From positions 3,534,001 to 3,598,000 of the forward strand of contig CAUJLY010000003.1 of assembly GCA_963281155.1 (NCBI GenBank): 64,000 bases of DNA, written 5' to 3'. This document shows positions 21,463 through 31,740 of the stretch, piece by piece; the stretch's first letter is position 1, and each line of letters begins with the position of its first letter. The translations under genes and the position numbers were made by a program. The stretch comes from Rhabditophanes sp. KR3021. Its lineage: Eukaryota; Nematoda; Chromadorea; Rhabditida; Alloionematidae. Under the pieces are notes generated by a model that saw only the letters and a list, made by a program, of their open reading frames with translations, was not told where the DNA came from and ran no database searches.

Positions 21463-21840
21463 TTTAAGTAAATGGCCATATTTGACCAAAATAACATTTT
21501 CACCGCATACTTCACCACACCTATTCAGTACTAATAAAACTATTATAATATTTGTTTACAGAGGCGAAACTTTAGTAAAATAAATAAGACAGTGAACATA
21601 TGTACTTAAATACTTTAAACGGGTATTTATTAAAATATTATGAATTCAATAATACAATTAGGATAATTTCCTCAATTTGAAAGACTCTTAATTAAAGAAT
21701 ATGAAATAACTAGTGAACGTCAAAGGCATAATTAGAACCAAAGTGCACTATTTTCAACAAACCATGCAATTAAGTAATTTATTTAATTTTTAAAAAATAA
21801 TTTTAAGGAACATATTTTAAGAACTTTAAATCCATGATTT
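21463..21840. other. Intergenic upstream of the Kunitz/lustrin gene
   Basis: AT-rich with no open frame. It presumably contains the promoter of the minus-strand Kunitz/lustrin gene. Confidence 0.35.
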
Positions 21841-21849
21841 GTTAAATTT

Positions 21850-22680
21850 CTTCCTCAATGATTGCTATAGATTCGACATTTTCTTGAAACGTTTTGTTTA
21901 AATTAGTCTCTCTAATACGTTGATTCGACTTAAATCCAGATATCTCAATTTTTGATGATTATTTTCAATTTCTAATTCCGCAACTTTGATTCCTACATCA
22001 ATAGCTCTTTGTCTATTTATTTATTCTTCAGCAACTATTGTATCAATTTGGTAAGAGTGACTTGTAAACTTTTTCCAAATACTCGATTCTTGTGAATAGC
22101 TGTCTTTTTTGAACGCCAATGTCCCAGTGTGTTCCACCAAAGTTGCGTTCTTTACAATAGCAGATTCAACTTTTTCAATTGTTTTGTGGTAATGTATTTA
22201 CGCAAAATTATTTCATTAATATACTCATTGATATTGAAGTAATTATTAAAAACTCCTTGGTCCACGTTCCTTTTCTCTGGTTCAACTTCACAGATAAGAT
22301 TTTGAGTAATATTTTTGATGATATCTAAATTCGGGTAACAAAATGTACAATACAAACAGACAGCTAAAATTTCGATCTTTCCGTTTGAGTTAAATATTTC
22401 ATTTTCAAATTGGAAAATTTCTTTTGGATCACTTTCCGTTCTTGGGCGAGACAGACGTTGATTATTAACAAACGCACCATTGGAACTTCTTTTATCCTTA
22501 ATGAAAAAACGGTCATCGTTTTCAAACCAAACTGCAGATGATTGCGTGAAAGAGTTTAAATATTCTGTTTAAAATGCAAAAATGATAATTAATCTGTACT
22601 TACAGGACAGTTAAAAGCGTCGTTGTCTATTGCTAGTTCTTATGACACAAACATACTTTTGAGTACAGAATTTAAGCATT
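21850..22680 (-). pseudogene. SLMAP-like FHA-domain pseudogene
   Basis: The minus strand reads like SLMAP, the FHA-domain adaptor of STRIPAK phosphatase complexes. A short piece LAIDNDAFNC, a GTAAGT..TTAAACAG intron, then SAVWFENDDRFFIKDKRSSN followed by GAFVNNQRLSRPRTESDPKE match the FHA core (WF..T..FYLQDTKSSNGTF, QRLSR) in order. VFNNYFNINEYINEIILRK matches the following helical linker. The frame then stops at 22152, resumes in another frame (IEKVESAIVKNATLVEHTG), stops again, and continues as VGIKVAELEIENNHQKLRYL and TFQENVESIAIIEEEI. At least one frameshift, two stops and a missing FHA N terminus indicate a dead partial copy. An intact SLMAP gene would be expected elsewhere in the genome. 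Confidence 0.7.
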
Positions 22681-22834
22681 AAAATTATAAATTTGTAATT
22701 TTATTATCCGTTTTTAATAAATGTAATAATTTTAAAAGCCTGTAATTTTTGTGAATTATACATTTGTTATGGGATATTGAAGCAATTTGAGAAATGTTTG
22801 TAAAATATAGTTATTTGATTTAACTATTTTTGAT

Positions 22835-23365
22835 TTAACCAAGAACACACAATCCACATGTTGAGCGGCATTGAGTACTTACCAAATCAAAGTAAAGGCC
22901 AGAAATGCAATAACCTGAAAATGATGGTAAACCGTTTTTAAAGTTGGTACATACCTCTTAAAGATGCACAATTGGAAGCGGTATCAACACATGCAAGATC
23001 TTTGACCGGAAGATTAGTTGAACATTTGGCACAAGTTCTGAAATTTGTAATTATTATATTTAACTAAATTAACGCACCTGGCGCAATTTGTAATCATTAA
23101 ACTGGCATACTTATCATTGGCACAATATCCTCCGGCTCTGCAAAGTTGTTTCATTATTTAAAAATTACCATTTGACTTACTTAAGTGTGGCGCAATTTGT
23201 GGCAATATCGGTGCAAGCTGGAATGGTTGTAGTTATGTAACAATTGCCATTGAGACAAGTATCAGTTGAAGCTGGGCAAGTAGTCCCAACACATGGTCCA
23301 GTCAAGGTTTGAGCTCCAGCGATTGTCAAAAATACAGAAGCGAAGACGATATTGAAGAGTTGCAT
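22835..23365 (-). CDS. Secreted protein with two ShK (SXC) domains
   Basis: Exons 23365-23181, 23137-23078, 23037-22955 and 22914-22835 join in phase to give 135 residues. The three introns are only 43, 40 and 40 nt. A signal peptide (MQLFNIVFASVFLTIAGAQ) leads a short cysteine/threonine-rich linker, then two ShK domains: residues 51-87 (CTDIATNCATL..GYC..CARTCAKC) and 98-132 (CVDTASNCASL..GYC..CRSTCGLC). Each has the six cysteines and the CxxTCxxC end. ShK domains resemble sea-anemone K-channel toxin folds and are abundant in nematode secretomes, often beside enzymes; here they stand alone. The role is unknown. Confidence 0.87.
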
Positions 23366-23700
23366 GATGATTTGTAATTGGTGAGTTTGGTGATGTTCAA
23401 CAAATTCTGATGCTATTTATACGCTTTTAAAAAATAATTTATGTTTTCAGGTGTGCATTTCCGTGTTTTAATTTCAAACCTAATCAAACATTTAATTTAT
23501 GTACAATAATGATGTGTGGTATTTGCTAAATGAGGCTTAATTGTTCGCACAAACTCTATGTTTGATGTCTTTATTTACAAACATGTCCTGCACATGTGGT
23601 AGTTTGAACATGACTCCTGCTACTAAAACACATTGTTTAATATATTGAAACAGTTTGTTATAACGAATAATTTAAATTATTTTTTTTGTTTAAAACATAA
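23366..23700. other. Divergent intergenic region
   Basis: It separates the ShK gene (minus) from the orphan glycoprotein (plus). GCTATTTATACGC at 23411-23423 is TATA-like for the minus strand, about 50 bp before the ShK ATG. Otherwise featureless. Confidence 0.35.
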
Positions 23701-24556
23701 ATGGAATTGTTAATATTTAGATTTCATTTGAATGTTATAAAACAAAAATTGAAGAAAATGGATAATTTGCATATTGTAACAATAATAAATAAGCTTTTGA
23801 TAGCGATATCATTCATTGCCACCATGTTTTCTCCTTGTCGTCTCTTTGCAATTCTAGTTTTATACTTCGTCAACTTCGCCACCTCACATCACAGGAACCT
23901 CACAAAAATCCTTTTTATCCACAATGGAGCTCCGAAACACGAGGATACTGCGAACAATGCCTCGATAATCAGTTTGGACAAGTCTAATCAACTTCTCGGT
24001 TTGTCAACTACATTGAATGGCAGTAACCCTGCCTATTCCATTCGGTGCCAAAATCAAAACTATTCTGCCATGGAGACGGTTCGAGCACAGTCCATTGGTG
24101 ACAACCCTTTTCATAACTTTAATTTATCCAAATTACTATCTACAATTAATGGCAATGTTACCAAGTATTGCGATATTAAGGCAACCATCTATGTTCAAAA
24201 TATTGCTCACTACACCGAAGTCTTTCCTTTCTACTTAACCAGTCCCCCTGAACTCTCCTTATGCCAAAGTGACAGCTGTCAATCGAGAGTATTTTGTTCT
24301 CCCAATGGTCAAAATCAACAAAAAGCTCGCAATCATTTACCAGATTGTATTCCGAAACAAGTCCAATTATCAAAATGTCATCTACAACAGGAGTAATAGA
24401 GAGGCGGAGAATTGTTACAGGGGGGCTCATTATTGGAATCAGCTGTTTTGGATGTTACCAAACGCTCCGAACAAACAAACTTATCTAAGAAATTGGTTAA
24501 TTATTTTGAAAGACCAAAATGGGACAATCTTAGGCAGCATGAACAGCATTGAGTAA
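23701..24556 (+). CDS. Orphan membrane-anchored or secreted glycoprotein
   Basis: An ATG frame runs 231 codons unspliced. A better model joins 23701-24288 to 24344-24556 across a 55-nt GTATTT..TTACCAG intron, keeping phase, and gives 266 residues. The N terminus has a hydrophobic region (residues about 32-62, LLIAISFIATMFSPCRLFAI then LVLYFVNFA). The rest is hydrophilic with many N-glycosylation sequons (NYS, NLS, NVT, NKS, NRS), a cysteine cluster (ELSLCQSDSCQSR) and AENCYRGAHYWNQLFWMLPN. An extra exon near 24598-24787 is possible but not in phase by any clean junction. No family recognised; it may be lineage-specific. Confidence 0.45.
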
Positions 24557-25262
24557 TATTTTATTTGAATAACCATTTGCCAATACACTAAAGCAGTTTT
24601 GAAATATCATTTAAATCTTATTAATAAGGACGTCAAAAATATGCTTATGAATCAATCTTCAATGATACTAGATTCTCTTACAGCTTTCAAAAAACAGTTT
24701 TATAGTCAAGAAGAATGGCTTGAATACTTGATAATTTTAAATTATCTGATAACGAAACAGACCAAGATAGTATATTTATCTCAATGATATGTCAACATGT
24801 GGGCTTGTTTTAACGTGATGATAACAACTAACTTAGGATTTGAAGAGTTTTGAAACATTGTATCATTTCCTACTTTAAAGGTCAAAGCACAAAAAATACA
24901 TACCGTTTCCTCATCATCTGTAGATAATGAGTGTTCATTTTCCAAGTGTCGTCTTGTGTGTATGTTTAATAGACAGAACACTTTGGCAACATAATTGTCT
25001 AAATTATGTACTTTTTCCAATTTTTACAATCAAAATTAATATAATAGATCTTTTTAATAAACAGTGTTTTTTTAGCATTTTTTAAATTTAAATCGGTCCA
25101 GGTCCGATTCAATCTTAGGAATGGTAGTGCACCCTATGTTTTAGCAAGCATTAATCAAGAATTTGAAATACGTAGAAAATATTTTTAGTTACATTTTTTT
25201 CTTAATTAATGTTAAAGCTAAAGAGATACAAATAATAAAGCAAATAAAATAAATCAAAATAA
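24557..25262. other. Convergent intergenic region with weak coding-like pieces
   Basis: Plus-strand 24599-24787 is open for 62 codons from a TTG (includes QEEWLEYLIILNYLITKQ). Minus-strand 24781-25020 reads FCLLNIHTRRHLENEHSL, which looks like half of a C2H2 zinc finger. Neither can be tied to a full gene. Confidence 0.3.
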
Positions 25263-26662
25263 TTATTCTTCCTTTTCATGGTCGTTGTCTTCTAAACGTA
25301 CAATTTCGTTATCAATATCACTTTCTTCTGTTCCACTGTCGTTTCCATAATCTTCTTCGTCAGAATCAGCATAAATTTCGTTTCGATCGACAGAAAAATC
25401 AGAACTACATACTGAGTAAGCAATGATGGCAAAGAACGCCGATGGCACTCCGAACAGTATTGTCGTAAGTATAGGTTGATTAGTCACCATATCGAAGAAT
25501 CCCTTAGACATTTCAAAAATGTATCTCTTAAAACTGATATACAACGTCTTTCCGCCCATAGGTTGAACCTCACCTTCGATTATATTTCCGAGGAATGTTT
25601 TGATTGAGTTTTCTGTCATTTGTTCTGGTAAATCCTGACTAAGATAATATTCATATGTCGTGTAATTAAAGACAATCAATCCAGGCTTTTCAAAAGCTCC
25701 AATCACAATTGATGTTGCCAGGACATTACCATCAAACCATCCAAATTGAAACATTGACGACAATTCACTGTCTTTCCTAATCAAACTTGCAGTTTTACCA
25801 ACCATCTTATCAAATATGCCTACAGGGTGAGATAAGTTAGTGCGATCAATCAAATCCGAAACTGCTAAAACAATGAATTTTCTTGTTGATTCCGAAATAG
25901 TGTTGATATTTGCATGAGTTAATTGTGGATATACGGGCCATTTTTCTTTTAAAATCCAATCAGTTAATGTACAACCGTCATTTGGAAATACGTATTGAGC
26001 ATTGTCTTTAAAGACGATAACTGTTGGCAAATCTGTTGATAGGACTCCTATTTTGGGCAAAACATCCAAACTATCAATCAAATAGAAACGAGTACTTGTA
26101 AATTGTGAATTTGCGATGCTGTCATATTCATCGTATAAGTGATTCTTTTCACCGACATAAATAAACATGGGATCTTTAACAGATGTTTTTGTTGCTTCAT
26201 AAAAAAGTTTCTGACTTTGTATTTGATTTATAACAGGGCCAGCAGTTTTCACAGCAAAATCAACCATCTTTTCAGTCGTTCTTTCTCCATTGTAAGGAAT
26301 TTCCACTCCATTTCGAAAGAATATAAGTGTTGGGAAGCCTTGAATTTTTAACTTACTAGCGACATTTGTAAATCTCGTGCAATCAATCTTTCCGACTCGT
26401 ACAGCTGAATCTTTATCAGCCAGACCATGTGCTAAATGTTCCCACAACGGAAGGAGCCGCTTACACCAACTACACCATGGCGCGGTAAACTAGTAGTTAT
26501 GTGTATTAGATATTTAAAGAGGTTAAAACTTACTGCCACAAACCAAAATCCTTCATCTTTAATTTCCAAAAACTTATCGTTTAATTCAAGAACGGCACTG
26601 TGGGGATGTTGGTAACAATTTATAGCTTCAAATAATAAAGCCAGTATTAGATAAAACCTCAT
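25263..26662 (-). CDS. TMX3-like thioredoxin-related transmembrane protein (PDI family)
   Basis: TMX3 is an ER membrane disulfide oxidoreductase. Exons 26662-26534 and 26489-25263 (44-nt intron) give 451 residues, matching human TMX3 (454). The order is signal peptide (MRFYLILALLFEAINC), thioredoxin domain with active site APWCSWCKRLLP (junction exactly before FTAPWC) and the cis-proline strand KIQGFPTLIFF, two redox-inactive thioredoxin-like domains, a membrane span near residues 385-408 (TILFGVPSAFFAIIAYSVC), then a strongly acidic cytosolic tail ending EKEE. No KKxx retrieval signal is seen at the C terminus. It shares a 386-bp divergent intergenic region with NDUFS6. Confidence 0.88.
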
Positions 26663-27048
26663 TATAAAGTAGATAATATATCGAAAATTAAAACGATCGA
26701 TGTTGATGGAATAAACTGACTGCTCTGCAATCGTGCCAAACTCAGCTAACAGATGGCTAAGCTACTTTATTGGTTTTGAGGAAATACTAACAAAATTGAG
26801 ATGTTATCAAATGCAAAATCTAATTAATCTCACGCTTCAGATTATGTCCTTTGATTTAAAAATGCTATATACTTTCGCGGACATTCAAGTGTATGTCAAT
26901 ATATCTTAACAGGAATGATATTACGTTTTGTATTTATGCAATTGGAAAATGATTACTTCGACCAAATTTGTTATAGCAACTATTAATAGATCCAAAACAA
27001 TTCATATTACGCCATAACACTGACTGTACTTATTTATACATATTTTAG
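26663..27048. promoter_or_regulatory. Shared divergent promoter region, TMX3 and NDUFS6
   Basis: 386 bp separate the two start codons. The right end is TACATATTTTAG directly followed by the NDUFS6 ATG. That is an ideal trans-splice acceptor, so the NDUFS6 mRNA probably starts as an outron within this region. Confidence 0.45.
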
Positions 27049-27512
27049 ATGAATCGCCTAGTTTCACGCAACATTTTCCGAGTTGCACAAACTGCTCAAC
27101 GGTTCAAAGAAACGAAGGCAGGTGTTCCAGCTCCAATAGACATTGATAAAAGCAATGCCGTATTTGACAAACAAACCCATACTGGACAGGTAGGCATAAT
27201 ATATTAGACATGGATGGATTACATTTCTTTTAGGCTTGGGATCATGCAGATTACAGGCTTCAAAGATTTCATACCGCCGAGAAGCAAGTTAATCCAAATG
27301 TAGGAATGGACTTGATAGCGCAAGTGCCATCCACTCCATGCGAAGACAGCGTAATCTCTTGCAACGGTGGACATGATGTTCTAGGTCATCCAAAAGTCTA
27401 TATCAATCTTGACAAGCCAGGCCATCACGCATGTGGTTATTGTGGCCTACGTTTCCACAATGTTCACGTCACTAAAGAAGAACACAAGGACGTTAACTAT
27501 CTTAATTGCTAA
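27049..27512 (+). CDS. nduf-6: NDUFS6, respiratory complex I 13-kDa zinc subunit
   Basis: NDUFS6 is a matrix-side zinc-binding subunit of complex I, needed for late assembly of the N module. Exons 27049-27189 and 27234-27512 (44-nt intron, phase 0) give 139 residues. The N terminus MNRLVSRNIFRVAQTAQRF is a good mitochondrial presequence. The C-terminal domain has the zinc ligands in order: SCNGGHDVLGHPKVYINLD then HACGYCGLRF. The ATG follows a TTTTAG acceptor with no gap, which supports it as the true start and implies spliced-leader addition. ELL follows 199 bp downstream on the same strand, an operon-compatible spacing. Confidence 0.95.
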
Positions 27513-27711
27513 ATAACTGTATCAAAATATATTAGGTTCCATTTTGAGTACAAAATGTTTAATTAAAATTATATTAGTCCGCTTAGTTCTTTATTTGTGT
27601 ATTGCTATGGTTTATATCCATTACCGTTTATTTATCTGTTGATGCAACTTATTTACACGCATATTCTACGCTAAATGCTTAACATTCTGTACTTGTTTAG
27701 ATATATTAAAG

Positions 27712-29280
27712 ATGACGGATTGCTGGCAAGGTTCTGTTGAAAGAATTCAACCAAATACCCAAAAAGATTCTGGATATATGATCAAGATGACAGATGAATG
27801 TCAAAAGGTATTAATTGACGCTCAGAAACAAAAATGGCCAATCAAAATTAATGTTAGTTGTGAAAAAATACAATTTGAAGTTCATTCTCCAGGTAGTACA
27901 CACTGTTTTGACGTAAGTACGAGTATGATGAATCAAAATGAAATTATCGATGGATTGCAAATTTCCAAAGGAGCGGAAACCCAGCAAATATGTCAAGTAA
28001 AGGGTCGATTACAAGTAAGTTTAAAGGAGATAAATTTATTTACTCATAATCTTAATTATCGATGTTTATTAAATTGCAATTTTTAGGTAAAAGCAACAGA
28101 AGGAGGCTTGGTTCAAGCAAAGGCTAAATTCCAGAAAGCTAAGGAACAAGATGTTCCTAAAGTCACTCTTCCGTTTACTGACCCAAAGGATAAAAAACGT
28201 GTATTCCCAACTAAAGCTTCTCTCCTTGATACCCGACAAAAGGCAAAAGAAGAAACAGTTATTCCACCCAAAAAAACATCGCCTCCACTCACTTCTAGAT
28301 ATTCTACACCTATGTTAACAGAATTAAATAACAAATCAATTAGAGAACGAGTATTACATATTGTTGCCACAAATAAATACAAAAATTGTGACGAAATAAT
28401 AAAGAGATTAAAGACTGATTCATATGGGCGTGATGGGAATGTTTCCGATGAATTTGCCAAAAAGTTAAAGCAAGTTGGTGAAATATTAGATGAGATTACA
28501 GAAAAGTCTAAAGAAAATAATAATCTCACGCTGAAAAAAGAGTTCCATTCAATGGTTGATAAAAGATGGAAGTGGTTTAGTTCAGAGGAGAAGGCAAATG
28601 TCGTTGGATTGTTATCAAAAAAGCAAAACTCGGATTCAATTGCACCAACACGTCGTTCCGGGAATTTCACTATGCATGCACCCTCATCTCATCCTAAGAC
28701 TGTTGAAAATTCTGTCGACTCCCCAGTTCTTAAGACTGAATTGTCAACTTTAAAAAATGATGCTCCAAATCAGAAAGGCGATTCAGCAAATCAGAAAAGT
28801 GATCTTAAATATGAAATGATATCACGAAGCGGTTCCGAGGAAAGTATGAAGGAAGAGGGGGAAATCCGTACTCCGCCAGAACAATCTGGAATCGACTTGA
28901 AGAAAGAGATGCTGTTTACACCACCTTGTACGAGTGAAGATTTTACGGTTTCTTTAACTGACATAAAAACTAGCCAGCAATTCAATCTATATAAAACGAC
29001 CTATCAAGCGGAATATGGGGAGTATATTTCCTTACATAATGAAATGCAAAAAAAGATTGACATAATTGAGAAGTACAAGCACAGTTTCCAACAAGCTACT
29101 CCGGGAACAAAGGAGCACAAAAAAATAATGATTTCGGCTCAAAATTATTTTGACCATGTTTCTGGCGATTGCGACTTTATTCGAGGCAGACAAAGGCTGT
29201 CAGATTTACATTCAAGACTTCAGATATTCGGAGATCGGTTTGAGGCATGGAAAAAGTTACCAAGCTCAAAAAGGAAATAA
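27712..29280 (+). CDS. ell-1: ELL family RNA polymerase II elongation factor
   Basis: ELL proteins suppress Pol II pausing and work in the super and little elongation complexes. Exons 27712-28014 and 28087-29280 (72-nt intron) give 498 residues. The N-terminal ELL domain includes SGYMIKMTDECQKVLIDAQ and, near residues 140-260, the winged-helix-like region IRERVLHIVATNKYKNCDEI..KKEFHSMVDKRWKWFSSEEK. A long Ser/Lys/Glu-rich linker follows. The C-terminal occludin/ELL homology domain (about residues 390-495) shows YGEYISLHNEMQKKIDIIEK then FIRGRQRLSDLHSRLQIFGD. TTGTTTAG ends 13 bases before the ATG and could be a trans-splice acceptor. Confidence 0.92.
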
Positions 29281-29880
29281 TTCACTTTATATAGCTTCAC
29301 TTTTTAGTGATAAATTAATTTATTCACATACCTATTAAATTTTATATGAAATACGGATTGGGGTCTAAATCATGAGAATAATTGACATAATATTATATGG
29401 TTATACTTATTTTGTAGAGAATTAAATTTTGAACAAGATGGAACTGATTGCGAGTTTTGATGATGTACATGGATCGAGCTCGCAAAGCTTGAAAAATTAA
29501 AAATACCAATTTTTTAATAATAAATTCGAATTTCTCATCCATTTTTATCTCCACATAAAAGCATTTAGAAAATGAAAAATTGCACATTTTTTAGCAACAA
29601 ATTGTTACAATGCAGGACATATTAGCGTCGCACAAAAATATATTACCTTTCGCGAAATATTTGGCAAATGTACTTATATTTATGTATACCCGCGAAAATT
29701 TATAAAAAATGAAGAATATATCAGTACTTTCTGTATGATCTGCCAATATTAAAGTATTTTTCCCAAACAAAATCAAGCATATAATGAATTGTCAATTTTT
29801 ATATAAGTCTTGAGCTACCTTGATTTTTTCTCTTTCTTTATACTAAAGGGTGTGTAGAACGAAAGGCAAGTGTTGATTTA
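29281..29880. other. Intergenic, no gene seen
   Basis: AT-rich, with small open frames on the minus strand that start at non-ATG codons. It lies next to the FLYWCH/MULE relic and could hold that element's end, but no terminal inverted repeat was found by eye. Confidence 0.3.
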
Positions 29881-31300
29881 CTTGAAGATAGTTGATCAAA
29901 TTTTCTAACTAATGATCTGCCGTTCATGGGTAGATTGAATTGATAACTTTTATGGCGGCAGGTTCTTTGTCAGTGATAAAAACATCAGGCATGCCATCTT
30001 CTATTCCAAGTTCAGTTATTTTAAGTCTTAACTCCTTAAATAATAATTCATATGACTCGGCTGAACGATTTTTCATAATTGCATATGCATAAGGGATAAA
30101 TGCTTTCTGTGTAATTCCATTTTTAGTTTCAAATACAACAGATAACAAAATGTAGATTTGAGCAGATTTGTTTGATCTTGTCTAAAAAATTCCATCAGCC
30201 ATGAAACTTGTTTTCTTTCTCACACTTTCAACATGTCTTCTGTGTCCATTAAAAGCATTTCCTTTTCTTTTCCGCTCTAAAAAATAAACTTTGCGGGTTC
30301 TTGATTATCCTCCAACGCTGAAGAAGTTGCAAGTTCTTCAGGAGCTCCTTCAAGACCCATTTCAGGCAATTTTGGCCCAGCTTGACTTTTCTTGCATCCT
30401 AAAGTATTTCCCGCCTCTGCATAACTTTCAAAGGTATCCATTAAATTTCCAACACCGTACTTAACTGCAATCTTTTGAAGTTTTTCTTTCTCCCCTTCAT
30501 AAGCCAGTTTGGCTGATACTGTTCTTGGCTTACATCGCTTACTAGTCATCAATTTCAGGTGTTTGTCAATCACTTCTTTAAATGAAACTTTCGAACATCC
30601 AGGAACATGTGTGATGCGGCCATCAAGGTGTAAAACATCATCCAATAAAGAAAAATTTGCTGGACTAAGTTTACATGGAAGCTGTGGTATATCCCTTGTT
30701 TTTTTAACAATACGTCTACAGTCTCTACAATCGTAATCTTTTTTAACTACCTACATCTGTTGAGTTTGATGAGTAACTTTTCCCAAATCAACTATTAAAA
30801 AAGGATTTGAAAAGAACAACCTGCTTCATTGTGAATACATTTCCTAAAGGGTTAGTATATGTTTCTTCACTTGACGAGGGAAGCTCAAAAATGGTATTGT
30901 AAGTGCTTCTAGTTGAAGCAAATCCCTTCGCAAATATTCGATTAATAACTTGAATTTCACACGAATTATTATTTAAAGCATCAGAAGAAATTGTAGTTCC
31001 AATGGTTGGTGTGAAAGTAATATTACTTTGAATTCTAACATGAGAAGTTTTATTTCCATTTATTGGTATGTTGGAACAAGAATTACAGTCTTGGCGATTA
31101 ACCAACTAGCGTTCAATTATATTAGCCTGGCAATTAGTTTGATCTTGCATAAGACGAGCATTTTCCGCCTGCTTTTGAATCAATTGCTGGCAATGGGCAA
31201 TTATTTGAGACGAATTCAAGAATCCTAAATCGTAACGTGAAGCTAAAAAAGAGATTAATATCAAATATTTATTCAAAGTGTATTTACATTCATGATTCAT
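29880..31300 (-). mobile_element. Decayed FLYWCH/MULE transposase-derived gene
   Basis: On the minus strand, a first exon MNHE is joined across a GTAAAT..TTTTTTAG intron to SRYDLGFLNSSQIIAHCQQL, an in-frame TAG, then CNSCSNIPINGNKTSHVR. Next comes a FLYWCH-type zinc region (VVKKDYDCRDCRRIVKKTRD..HVPGCSKV). After a frame change come RKKTSFMADGIF, a TAG, then NKSAQIYILLSVVFETKNG, YAYAIMKNRSAESYELLFKE and PDVFITDKEPAAIKVIN. The last blocks are the MULE transposase DDE region (FMADGTF..Y..., P..YALM.N...ETY..LF, ITD.E.AAI). At least two stops and one frameshift mark it as inactive. Both autonomous MULEs and host FLYWCH genes are common in invertebrates; I cannot say which this was. Confidence 0.75.
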
Positions 31301-31400
31301 TTGGCACGGTTCTGTCTCCAGTTACAATACGCTCTTACAAAATTGACTTCAATATGGTAAAAATGGATCTTTCCAAATGGGTTTAAAATGATGATCTTCT

Positions 31401-31740
31401 TTACCAAAAAAGCATTTTATACTTATTTTGTTCGTCTTTCCAAGTTCTGCAACATAGTCTTAACAAAAATTTTAAAAACTTGTGTTTTACAAATTTTAAG
31501 GAGGTAACAATGGCAGACAACATTTGCATTTTTTCAAATTTTATATGCCAATCAAATTGGCTGGTTGATACTTTATTATATTCAGCTTTCAAAACTGATT
31601 CGAATGATTCATATTCTAAGGACTTCACGATTACACCAAAAACACATATTCTTTTTTCTTCTTTGTCATGCTGTGGAACAACTTCAACCACATGGTATTT
31701 TAATGCTTTTTTAGGAACAAGGTCAGGAAGCTTTGTATAG
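31401..31740 (-). pseudogene. Coding-like relic of unknown family
   Basis: The minus strand is open through KLPDLVPKKALKYHVVEVVP, RICVFGVIVKSLEYESFESV and SQFDWHIKFEKMQMLSAIVT, then decays. Composition and codon pattern look protein-coding, but no start, splice context or family is apparent. It may belong to the neighbouring transposon relic or to the dispersed intronic family. Confidence 0.35.

Noticed and set aside
24781..25020. Minus-strand frame with a half zinc-finger pattern
   Set aside because: It starts at TTG, with no partner exon and no second Cys/His pair in register; too weak to call a gene.
28113..28670. 185-codon minus-strand frame
   Set aside because: It is antisense to the ELL second exon, whose identity is firm; it arises from ELL codon use.
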